Below are positions 22,334 through 32,631 of a stretch of DNA of 64,000 bases, piece after piece. Each line of letters begins with the position of its first letter. Positions within the stretch are counted from its first letter, which is position 1. The notes below the pieces were generated by a model. That model had not been told where the DNA came from. It made no database searches and saw only the letters and a program-made list of their open reading frames with translations. The DNA lies in contig JAACJO010000050.1 of NCBI GenBank assembly GCA_013368445.1, positions 1 to 64,000 on the forward strand. Reading direction: 5' to 3'. Source of the stretch: Leucocoprinus leucothites (taxonomy: Eukaryota > Basidiomycota > Agaricomycetes > Agaricales > Agaricaceae). The translations under genes were made by a program, and so were the position numbers.

Positions 22334-22654
22334 GTGATTATGTTCTCCTTTCCTCTCACCTCATTCAGCTCATTTCTTGTCACTGCATGATGCCTGTTTT
22401 CTTTGTCACATAACATATTTCTGTGTTTGTGGTTTTGGACTGTGTGGAAAATTAATGTGTGTGTCTTGGATGATAAAGTGTGATATAAGAAGAAACTGAA
22501 CTAAGAAAAAGGATGAAAGGGAGATGAGGCTATTGGGTGTAAGTGAAACAAAACAGTAAGTAAGAAAGTACAAAAATTTGTTTAAGTCCAGATAAGAAAA
22601 AAGTATGAGCCAGTATCATGGAATGGGTAATGAAAGTATGTAGCTGAGATAACA

Positions 22655-24090
22655 TCTAGGATAAAGAAAGTGGGCCAGGCTTGTTAGGATAAGTAGAATG
22701 GAAATCAGAAAGAAGTTCAGCTGCATGCATAAGTTCAGTAGCAGGTAACCACGAAGATTCTTCATCAGTATCTTCATATCCCAACCAGATGACCTTGTAA
22801 AGAAGTTTGCATGTGCAATGTCAATTGATCTTTGAGTCTATGATGTGGGCAATCTTGTACTCCAGTTCACTATCAATGACAACAGGAGCAGGAGCCAGCT
22901 CTGTGCAGTCGGAAAATGGATTGGGTGTAGTCGGCTCAAGCATGGAAATGTGGAAGACAGGATGAATGGCACACATGGAATCTGAAAGGTGAAGAGTGAA
23001 TGAGTGAGAGCCAGGTTGAGTGATAACTTCATAAGGACTGAGATATTTTTCAGAAAGCTTTTTGGATAGACAGATAGTACAGAAGAATTGAGCTTTCATG
23101 AAAACTTTCTGGCCAACTTTGAACTCTGGGGCTGGTAACTGACGTGCATCAGCAGATTGTTGATAGCATTCTTGAGCAGTGGCTATCTCAGCCTTGAGAG
23201 TTGTATGTAATTTGTCGAGGTTGATTGCGAAGTCATGTGTGCAAGCTGATGTGATATTGTGTTCAGGATGGACTGTAATGTTAGGGTAATAACTCTTGTT
23301 GGTGAAGAAGGGCAAAATTCCGGTGGTAGTACTGGGTGCATTGTTGTATGTGAATTCTGCAAGTAGGAGGAGGTTGGACCAGTTGTCCTGCTGATAGTTG
23401 CAGTAAATACAGAGGTACTGTTCTAGTGTTTGGTTAGTTTGTTCTGTCTGTCTGTCACCTTCAGGATGATAACCAGATGTGAAGTGAAGGCACATGTCCA
23501 GAGCCTTGCTGAGGGAACAGAAGAAGTGTGAGATGAACTCTGAACTGTGATCAGAAGTGACATGAGAAGGAACACCGTGCTTAGAGAATATGTGAATGAC
23601 AAATAACTGTGCCAGTTCTGTGGAAGTGATAGTGTCATGAGTTGGAATGAATACAGCCTGTTTTGAGAGTTGGTCAACAATAACAAGAATGGTGCCAAAG
23701 CCAGAGGAGGAAGGGAGTTTCCCAATGAAGTCCATTGAAATTGAATTCCAAGGGCATTCAGGAATGGGGAGTTACTTGAGGTTACCATATGGCTTATGGC
23801 ATTGAGACTTGGATCACATGCAGGTAACACAGGATTTACAAAAAGCCTTGACCTGAGATCAGATGTCAGGCCAGGTGTACTTGTATCAGATGAGTTCAAG
23901 GGTCTTGTTCTGACCAAAATGGCCAGAAAGGACATGATCATGTTTGTATTGTAGTACTCTGAGTTGAGGATTGTTGACATCAGGTACATAGATCCTGTTG
24001 TCAAGCCAAAGGAGACCAGCAGAATTGACTGACCAGTGGCCTTTGGGATGAGTGATGTGAGCAGATGTGATTGGGTCTTGAGGGAGCAAA
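22655..24090 (-). pseudogene. Element B integrase and chromodomain
   Basis: From 24090 down: YKHDHVLSGHFGQNKTLELI and CKSCVTC (zinc-binding part), the core starting MDFIGKLPSSSGFGTILVIV at 23735, then VTSDHSSEFISHFF and LEQYLCIYCNYQQDNWSNLL. A Pro-rich linker and a chromodomain follow (ELEYKIAHIIDSKIN, then CKLLYKVIWLGYEDTD and SWLPATEL, about 22700-22870). A TGA at the chromodomain break, and Gln for Arg in TEQTNQTLEQ, fit CpG decay. Confidence 0.8.
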
Positions 24091-24241
24091 GTAAGGATAT
24101 CAGAGTGAAGTTTTTCGAGATCTAGTATGGTGGCAGTGCAAAGGGAAGGAGTTGAAAAATAAGTAGCTCAAACTAAAGCCAATAACTGTTCATGTGAAAA
24201 TACAGGATGGAAATTGTGAGAATTGACTGAAGCATAGCCAT

Positions 24242-24256
24242 TATTCCCCCCCTTTA
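24242..24256 (-). promoter_or_regulatory. Central purine tract in element B pol
   Basis: Minus strand taaagggggggaata between RNase H and integrase; shares its core with the 3' polypurine tract at 20961. Possible second plus-strand primer site. Confidence 0.45.
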
Positions 24257-24312
24257 GGGTAGACATCCCATTGTCTAGTGAGAGTGTCAGGCTTGGTTCT
24301 GAGGTGGCTGGG

Positions 24313-24668
24313 TCAGAAACAGATGATAAGATTGAACTGTGATATGAACTCCGACCAACAAGCCTGTTGACAAGTTAGGATCTTCATAGTGCAGAAGTAT
24401 TCCAAGTTCTTGTGATTGGTAACAACATCAATAGGGAGTGAGGCTCCTTCAAGGTAATGCCACCAGGTGCAGAAAGCCTCAAAGATAGCGAGGAGCTCTT
24501 TGTTGTGAGTGTCATAGTTTAACTCAGCTGTGTTGAAGGTGCAGGAGTGGAACACAATTGGGTGGACTTTGTTGTTGTCTGTGACAATGGAAAGGATGGC
24601 AGCAAGTGCATAATTGAAAGCATCAGTCTCAATGATGATCTGAGCATTGGGTATCCAGTGAGTGAGTA
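24313..24668 (-). pseudogene. Element B RNase H fragment
   Basis: Reads VLTHWIPNAQIIIETDAFNY, TFNTAELNYDTHNKELLAIF and NHKNLEYFCTMKIL, the RNase H order seen intact in element A (32632-34128). The upstream end is cut at 24668 by the Tc1-like element. Confidence 0.8.
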
Positions 24669-25690
24669 CTTGTGATCGGAAAAAGTATTGATCATTACAT
24701 AATATTTCGCATTTTTTCGATCTGCACAAAAGAATAGATTCCACTGTGTACACTCAACCATCCACATGTACAAGAAGAAAAAAAAGGGAGACTATTAACA
24801 ACATCTAATTGTATTTTATGCATCAATCAGTACCATGTATGCCCCCCTCATGCTTTCAGAACAGCCTGAACATGGTTTTCCATTGTGTGAATATATTTAT
24901 TAATTGTCTTGACTGATAGCTCATCCTAGGCTTGGTGTACTGCTGCCTTGAGGGTGGCAAGTGATGTTGGGGGATGTGGTGAATGTCGGATAATTTCCTT
25001 GAGCTTGTGCCAAACACCCTCAATAGGATTGAGGTCAGGGGAAGATGCAGGGTAGGGAAAGCATGGGATCTGATTCCTCAAAAACCAAGATAGGGTTGCC
25101 CTGCTCATGTGTGACAATGCATTGTCTTGTTGAAACAGGGCTTGACCATGCTCCTGGGCTACTTCATTATAGAAGTCCTTCAGGATTGGCTCCAGCACCT
25201 GCTCATGATAGCAGGTTGAAGTCATTCCACCCCCTTTTCCCCCAGAATAATTCAACACAACCAAAGGTCCCTTCTTTCCATCAACAACACAACCCCAAAC
25301 CATTACACATATGGAAGACTGCTTGAACTGGGATACTACACACTCATCATGAAGGACTTCATCTGGCCACCATGTGACAAAGACATGGCCAGCTTTGTCC
25401 CCCATATATATATAGCACTCATCCAAAAAAATGATGCTCAAGAAGTGATGCTGTTTCCACTTCCTAAACAGCTGAGCCCACATGAGATGAAGTCGGTGGT
25501 GCTTCTGGGTCAGGAATGGGACCTTCTTAGCAACCCAGCGATGGTATCCTCTCCATGCAAGAGTCTTCTGCACTGAATCCCCACTGATAGGTAGATTGAG
25601 ACTGTTTGCAATCTCAGAGAATGGTTTCCAGCAGTTTTTTGTGGCCTCCCTCACAATTTGTTGTTCCATATGCTCTGTTAAGATCTTGGG
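24669..25690 (-). mobile_element. Second Tc1/mariner-type element, truncated
   Basis: The left end follows TA 24667-24668, where the RNase H sequence of element B breaks off; it starts cttgtgatcggaaaaagt. The matching right terminus is missing because the LTR of element A begins at 25695 within the transposase N-terminal coding region. Unrelated in sequence to the 1593-bp mariner family in this window. Confidence 0.7.
24926..25669 (-). pseudogene. Tc1-like transposase (DD34E), N-terminus lost
   Basis: 247 codons without a stop. It keeps the second half of the HTH region (FSEIANSLNLPISGDSVQKT) and the catalytic blocks: Asp in IIFLDECYIYMGDKAG, Asp in LFQQDNALSHMSR and Glu in ASSPDLNPIEGVWHKLK. 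There are 34 residues between the last two. A usual Tc1 enzyme is about 330-350 residues, so about 90 are missing at the N-terminus, cut by element A. The frame is open back to near 25690, so the true start lay beyond. Confidence 0.85.
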
Positions 25691-25694
25691 TTGG

Positions 25695-26240
25695 TGTCAA
25701 GTTATGTGAAATACTAGTGCTTACTAAGCACACAAAAGTTATGGAGAGATCAGTTGTTGGCTTCAGCATATGTGCTGCACCCTTCTGATATCGCATCGAC
25801 CAATTTGGTCTATGAGGAAGATGACAGGCAGTGCAAATTGGAATTCAACACTGAAGGAATAACAGACAGAGAATTCTGAGTGGAATCTTAGTTGATATTC
25901 AGAATAGGTAATACATGAGCTAGTAGCAACATATTTAAGATAACACGAAATTGGACAAATAACATGTAAATATTGCGAAACTCACAATGCAACAATAAAC
26001 AAATAAACAGATAAACAAAAAGTAAATAGACAATGACAAATGTGATGTGACGGAGAATGACAAACATAAATGGAATGGTGGAAATGACTATGAGCACAAA
26101 TAAAAGGAGGATAGAATGATGAGTGGAGACAGGCTATGAAATATTTATAGAAATGATAGATAATGAAAAATTGTGGGAATCAGAAATCGAAAAAATAGTC
26201 AGAGATCAAATCGGAGAGGTCACGATTGCAGATTGTGACA
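25695..26240 (-). repeat. 3' LTR of element A
   Basis: 546 bp, starting TGTCAAG and ending TTGTGACA on the plus strand. The polypurine tract lies directly beside it at 26242. Confidence 0.85.
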
Positions 26241-26241
26241 G

Positions 26242-26256
26242 TATTCCCCCTTTAGG
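26242..26256 (-). promoter_or_regulatory. 3' polypurine tract of element A
   Basis: Minus strand cctaaagggggaata next to the LTR start; the same core is found inside pol at 33072-33088. Confidence 0.7.
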
Positions 26257-26284
26257 ACCGAGCCCTCGAGGACTTACTAATCCT

Positions 26285-27528
26285 TGATCTCTTATCAAGA
26301 TCATCTTGCCTCCTACCACCATGGCTCCCCACTCCTTGAAGAAAACCCCCGATCTAAGTGCAATGACAAATGATGAACTCATGGCCAAGATTCAACATTG
26401 GAACACTGAACAGGGAGTGAACATATGGCCAGTGATGGCTGTGGTGTCAGGAATGACGATGAGTCAACCCATCAACAGTGCAACAACAAATCCAGCTTCT
26501 ACTGCAACACAAAGGACCACTAGATCACAACAGATAATCTGAAGCAATGATGACGATGATGATGAAGAGGAAGAGTCACAGATATCATCAAAGGGTAAGG
26601 GGAGAGCACCAATGAGGGCATCAATGTCAGGATCACATGAAGTAATGGATCATGTATCTGTTCCTGTTGCAATGTCAAGTAGGGTCTCATCAAGCTTTGC
26701 TTGGAAGAAGAACAGTGCCCATCAGCAGAACCTGACTGATGGGCTGCCTTACCAAAAGAGTTACGTGACATGTTCACAATGTGTTGCTGGGCAGTGGGAG
26801 TGTAAGTTGCAGTGTAGATTAGGGAAATGTATGTATTGTGTGCAAGCAAAGAAGGGGTGTTACGATCTGCAGGATGATCCGAAAAAGGAGGCCTCTAGTC
26901 AAGGAGTGAGCTCATTGCTGATCAGAGTGACAGCATCGAAAAAAGCGAAAAATAACAGCACCTCCTATGAGTCAACCATCGCTATCGAGCTCTGGTGATT
27001 GGGGATTGAGTTTCACACCACCTCCTTCCACTCAACCATTGTCCTCTTCGCAGTGGAATCTGCCTGAAATCCTGCCCACAGTGGATGATGATACATTTGG
27101 AGTGATAGAGATCACGTCACCTGCAATTGTTGCTGAACAGGACACTAGGATGGTGGTAAGTTCATTTGCAGATTTGTGAGGCAACATTACTAAAATTGCA
27201 ATGAAGTCTCCTCAGCCCCTTCCTCCCCAACTATTGTGGGCTCCTGGTCATTCCCAAAGTCTTTCATGAGAAATCACATGACTATCATCAGCAGTGGACA
27301 ACCTGGAGATCACAACAAGGGAGAATACACAGGCATAACTTCAGAATTGGGTTATGTTGCAATAGCAGGTTAGCACATTGGATGAGCAGGTGTCAGCATC
27401 AAGGGAGACTATGAGGGTGTTACAGGTGCATGGAAGGACACTTGAGAGGCTTGTGGTGATTGAGGAGGCGAAGCTAGCAATGGCGCAGGGATCAATGGAT
27501 GGTGCAGAATGTGGGTATCGGAAATGAG
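26285..27528 (+). pseudogene. Antisense ORF of element A with a Zn2Cys6-like cluster
   Basis: Read opposite to pol, between chromodomain and 3' LTR, the same place as in element B. The ORF at 26306-26542 starts MPPTTMAPHSLKKTPDLSAM and ends at TGA 26540 before an acidic run. The next frame (26612-26998) holds CSQCVAGQWEC, then C, then CMYCVQAKKGC. The spacing is CX2CX6CX8CX2CX6C, with one extra Cys in the middle, matching the fungal Zn2Cys6 binuclear cluster. A Ser/Pro-rich part (26967-27179) and a short helical tail near 27400-27525 (HGRTLERLVVIEEAKLAMAQ) follow. A DNA-binding or regulatory role is inferred from the cluster alone. Confidence 0.5.
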
Positions 27529-27867
27529 GGAAGGAGGGAGTAGAAAGGAAAGAAGGACTATGAAGATCATTGTCATTGTCATCATCACTTTTAGTGAAGA
27601 AATTAGTATACTACTAGGATGTTTGTTTGTTTGGCATAAATGATTTTTTCGATGGAATGAAATGAGTGTGGGTGTGAAAAGAAGAGGAAATCGAAAATGA
27701 GATGTTAAGGGCTGGAATATTGACTTGGAATGAAAAAGAATGTTGCGAAGAATATGCGAAAAAATGTCTGTAAAAGATTGAAAATGATAGTGAGTAGTTT
27801 TAAAGTGAAGAGAGAGGTCCAGGCTTATTGGGATACATGCAGTGGAAGTCAGAAACTAGGTCTATGG

Positions 27868-30800
27868 TAGGGACTGTCACGGATGGATCCGTCACATATC
27901 CGGGTCACATCCACCAGATATGCCGTGTGACGGATGGATGGTGGATGGATGATGCGGATTTTGAGTGCATCCATAGTAACAAATTGTTACCAATTGTATT
28001 CAGTTATTAAGATGACATTAATCAACGCATCTTGGTGTATTTTTGGAGAGAAACTGCCCAGAATTAACCCCCAAATAAAATTGTCAATTATATTCTTATT
28101 TGGGCCTATTTGCAATGAGTTCACCTATGCTACCCACAAAGGTATTGATGTATCTCGGTCATTTCTGCTCCGATTTGCACGATTTTAGGCTCGTTCAATA
28201 CGCATTTTTGTACAGATAATTCAGGCAATATTCCCATATGGTTCTCAACTGCTGATACAAATACAGATACATACTAGTTGTCTGAACACTAACTCAAGAT
28301 CCATCCTCTTCATCTGACTCAGATTCTCCAATCATTTCAGCAACTGCCTTGACTCCTGGGAATAGTGGAGTATTGGACCAAGATCCCATGGCCATTTTTG
28401 CATGGAAGGTGAAAGAGCTCATGTTCTGCTGCATAAAGTTGATCTGTCGTCGACCAACTGAAAAGGCTCATTCAGCATCGACTGATGAGGCTGATTGTCT
28501 TGTCAGTATTCATTAAATGTCTATGCCAGTAGCTTACTCACCAGGGGCACTGCAATAATCCATGGCCATCTTTGCAACTGACTTCCGAGCTGAAGATGAA
28601 GTATACCACCACTTCATATATCCACCTGCAGCTTGGATATCAGTGGAGGGAATAGCAGGCTCGTCAAGATATGTCAGAATATGATCAACAGGGTAGTTCG
28701 TCTTGGCTGCTTTGAGTGTGACCTTGAACCGATTCTTTTTTCCCTCCTAAACAACTGTTAGTAATAGAGATAAGCCATTATAATAAAATGAACCACTGGC
28801 TCTGAATCTACAAGCTGACTTTCATCATCACCAGATGCATATGATGCTTTCCAACGTTCAACAACCATATCCTTGATCTTCTTGACATGCTGAGTTGTGA
28901 ACCCCAGTGCAGACTTGAACTACTGAAGCTTGCAGTCGGGACACATGACTATAAAACATGTAAGTTAAATATCATACTCATGCATAGAGACCACTCACCA
29001 ATTGAGATGTAGTAAATTTCACAGTCCTCAGTGAAGATTGTATACTTATCAATTACTAGAATTGCTGCCTGAGCAGCAATACAAGTGATGTCATGTGCTG
29101 GGTCATCATCAGTATCAGAATCACGAATTGCCTGCATAGAGAGCTTCAATTCAAGAAGCATAGGCAATACATCAACAATAAGTGGAACTCCTTTTTGAGA
29201 AAACTGCCGAGTTGGTTCCTCAAATAACTACAAAACAGGTGAGAAAAATCAGTTTAATTAGAATATTAAATTGTACCTCAAGTGCCTTAGCCAAATCTTC
29301 TGCAAGCTCCCACTGTTCATCAGTCAATCGGTAGTGGCCAAGCTTATCTGCAGTTGAGCAAGTAATCATTTCGACTTTGTCTCGGAAATCAATATGCGCT
29401 CGAAGACAAGCTTGATCTGAGTTCCAGCGTGTAGGAACACATTGGGGAAGAGCTCGTTTTTGACCACCATGATCAGGATGACTGATAACTAAGTCTTCGA
29501 ACTGCTCACGGAGTTTGGGAGAGTCATTGATCCGACGAGCAAGCCTAGCAACCTAAGCAGAGATTTAGTCACACTATATAGTAAAAAGACTTTTGACTTA
29601 CTCAGGGCATGATTTGCTGTGCCATCTGCAACTCATGAGCAGAAACGGTAACACCTTCATTCTGCATCAGTAGAATTGCCTGGTCATGAAGTGAATGGGC
29701 AGTAGCATGATTGAATGCTCCATGTCCATCATCATCAACCAAAACATCATCGTCCTCATCCATCTCCTCTGCAACAACATCGTCCAGCTCAGTCTCTCTC
29801 TCCTCAACAACTAATGCTCCATCCTTTAAAATGGCATTGGTCTTCTTTGCTGACTTCTTGAAGAAAAATGACATAAAAGCCTATCAAAATAAGATTAATA
29901 ATTAATCAATGAATAAAACTCAGATTTACCTTGGCAATTAGATTCAGAATATAGGCAATACACCGAACACGCATCTTAGGCCCACGAAATGTTGGAATAT
30001 AAGTTGGAAGATGGACTGCCAGCTTGTCACAGTTTGCTGCATTATCTATTGTAACTAAAAATAACTAAAGTAGACTTTGAGCTATAGTATTTAAAAATAG
30101 AGCAAATAATCACATACAAGATGTTGGAGTCCAAACCGCTTGAGACAGGCTGCAACCTCCTCTGCAAGATATTCACCAGTGTGAGACTGTTTCAAACTTT
30201 ACTGATTCAATACAATATTCAGAAATTGAGTTAGGTATACTTACCGTATAAATTCTAAAATAGTTCGGTGAATTTCGCCCTTGTCATACCAAACAACAAC
30301 AAGACCCAGATATGATGCAATAATTGGTGCAGTCCATCCATCAAGTACAATATGGAGTGCTTGGTCCAAGTCCTAAAATAGCAATTAGTTGACACTATAG
30401 TAATATTATATATACTTACCTGAAAGTATTTGCGGACACCACCACTCATTAAAGGATACAGCCGCCGCATGTCATGACTGACCATCTGTGGAGATGGTGG
30501 TACAGCCCCTGCTCGTAACATCTCAACTTCTACAAGATACCAAAAATCTCCTTGCATGTTGAATGGCCGCTGACTATCAGAGCAACGTAGAACAGCCACT
30601 ACACAGTGTAGTGCTCTTGAATAAGGGAATGAAGTTGATTCAGATGAAGTGGACTTGATCAAGCCAGACGACTCCCTGACTATACCCAGCCTTTTGTCAC
30701 ATGCTTGGATGGAGTTAACAAGATTACTTGTATCTAGACTGGTCTTTGCACGTGCACGTCGCTGAACTGGATGTCCTTCTGGGTCAACCTTGCATATAAA

Positions 30801-31542
30801 CAAGTAAATAATCTCCTTTGGATCGCCCTCCTCATCAAATGTGTGCTCAACAGTGATATCAAAATGAGCATAGGCTGCTGATTTAAGGTGAGTGAAGGTC
30901 CCAGCTGATTTATGTATTAGATATATTGATGTTACACAATTAAATGATCATGCCCTCACCAATAATGTCACCATCATTGTAGTCCCAGACCTCAAAGTCC
31001 GACATTTTCTGTATTTCCTTAGTGGCCTGCCTCTTACGAGGCTTAACTGGTGACTGGATAACTGGAAGCCTGTCTTCTTCATTATCCGAAGCCTCAGGAG
31101 TAACAGGGACAGATGGCTGAGGTGTCAGAGCAGGACTACTGCCAGGTGTTGATTGAGCAGTGGATTTCCCAGGCTTTTTGGCCTTTCCCAGGGGCCCAGC
31201 AGAGGAAATAGGAATTTTTGACGCTTTTTGGGATGATTTCGAGCCTTTAGCACCCTTCGGAGGCATTTTCGGAAAGCGGAGTGTACTTGCGGTGTTCAGT
31301 AGGCAGGGGCAGGGGTAAGGAAGGCTCACAGAAGCACGAAACTCAGGGTCAGTCCCATTATGTGGCAGAGACCAACCGAAACATCGGAATTGTCCGTCGG
31401 AGTTTAATTAATTTCTAAATTAGGTACGGATGCCTATATTTATCCAGATTTAAGCCCAATCCAGATCCGATCCGATCCGATCCGTGATTCATAAGCGGAT
31501 TCCGGGTAATATCCAGAAGTCACATATCCATGACAGTCCCTA
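27868..31542 (-). mobile_element. hAT-superfamily DNA transposon
   Basis: 3675 bp with terminal repeats TAGGGACTGTCAYGGAT and an 8-bp target duplication, gtctatgg, at 27860-27867 and 31543-31550. It carries subterminal gatcc/ggatc-rich repeats (for example near 31460-31485). It is inserted in the chromodomain-coding end of element A. Confidence 0.95.
28290..31266 (-). pseudogene. hAT transposase, multi-exon, nearly intact
   Basis: The likely start is MPPKGAKGSKSSQKASKIP at 31266. An N-terminal Lys/Pro/Ser-rich region is followed by a BED-like finger (YLFICKVDPEGHPVQRRARA, then TSNLVNSIQAC). The catalytic region has LHIVLDGWTAPIIASYLGLV and VTIDNAANCDKLAVHL, and the later block CVPTRWNSDQACL. 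The C-terminal dimerisation region has YMKWWYTSSSARKSVAKMAM and AFSVGRRQINFMQQN. Several introns separate these, for example near 30910-30965 and 30375-30420. At least two stops break it: TGA before AFSVGRR (near 28470) and TAG near 28925. Both fit C-to-T or G-to-A changes. Confidence 0.8.
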
Positions 31543-31550
31543 GTCTATGG

Positions 31551-32630
31551 CATGTTCAAGCTCTGTCACAGGTAACCATGACTCTGCTTTGTCCGTATCT
31601 TCGTAACCAAGCCATACTACTTTGTAAAGGAGTTTACAAGCATGTTGACATTGATCGATCTTTGAATCAACGATGTGATCAACTTCATATTCTGGTTCTC
31701 CATCAACCTCCACTGCAGGTGGTGGTGATGTGACATAATTTGGAATGGAGCTGGGGGTGAAAGGTTCGAGCATGGAAACATGGAATACAGGATGAACAGT
31801 GCACATAGAGTCAGGAAGTCAAAGAGTGAAAGAATGTGAACCTGGTTGGGAAATAATTTCATAGGGTCTGAGGTATTTTTTGGAGAGTTTCTTTGAAGGT
31901 CTCGTCATGTGGAAGTACTGCACTTTGACAAAGACCTTATCACCAATCTTAAATGCAGGTGCAACAAGATGGCAATCATCAGCATTGGCCTGATAACAAC
32001 ACTGGGCATGAGCGATTTCTGACTTGAGAGTCAAATGTAGTTTGTCTAAATCCACAGTGAAGTCATGAGCATGAGCTGATGTGAGATCTCTCTCAGGGTG
32101 AACTGTGATATTAGGGTGATAACCTTTATTAGCAAAGAACGGAGAGATACCAGTGGTAGCAGAAGGAGAATTATTGAAAGCGAACTCAGCTATAGGTAAT
32201 AGGTCAGACCAATTACTCTGTTGGTAGTTGCAATAAATGCACAAGTACTGTTCAAGAGTTTGGTTAGTTCATTCAGTCTGACTGTCACCTTTAGGATGAT
32301 AACCCAATGTGAAGTATAACTTCATGTCCAAAGCTTCTCCTAGCAATCAGAAAAAGTGCGAAACAAATTCCAAACTGTGATCAGAGGTAACATTAGCAGG
32401 AATACCATGTTTGGAGAAGACATGAATAACAAAGAGTTTAGTGAGTTCTGTGGAAGTAATGGTATTGTGAGTTGGAATGAAAATTGCTTGTTTGGTTAGC
32501 CTATCCACAATGACCAGAATTGAGTCAAACCCTGAGGACTTTGGAAGTTTTTTGATGAAATCCATAGAAATTGAATCCCAAGGTTGCGATAGTATGGGAA
32601 GTTGCTTGAGAGTTCCATAGGGACGATGGC
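31551..32630 (-). pseudogene. Element A integrase core and chromodomain
   Basis: Starts with SMDFIKKLPKSSGFDSILVI near 32565, then TSDHSLEFVSHFF, a TGA, the GYHPKGDSQTE block, a second TGA, and LEQYLCIYCNYQQSNW. The linker and chromodomain (EYEVDHIVDSKIDQCQ, CKLLYKVVWLGYEDTD, SWLPVTELEHAID) end at the hAT insertion. The last ~25 codons are at 27790-27867. Both TGA codons stand where relatives have Arg. Confidence 0.85.
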
Positions 32631-32631
32631 A

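Larger units (their letters stand above)
20951..24668 (-). mobile_element. Ty3/gypsy chromovirus, element B (3' half)
   Basis: The remaining parts, in minus-strand order, are: RNase H (24668-24313), central purine tract (24256-24242), integrase with chromodomain (24090-22655), an antisense ORF (21125-22333), the polypurine tract (20975-20961) and the end of the 3' LTR (20958-20951 plus 13093-12543). Gag, protease and RT are missing: the Tc1-like element at 24669 and then the LTR of element A take their place. Confidence 0.8.

Noticed and set aside
25888..26097. Small membrane-like ORF in the LTR of element A (also 36988-37203)
   Set aside because: It is present in both LTRs because they are repeats, is Ile/Phe/Leu-rich from AT-rich DNA, and its residues change without constraint between copies.
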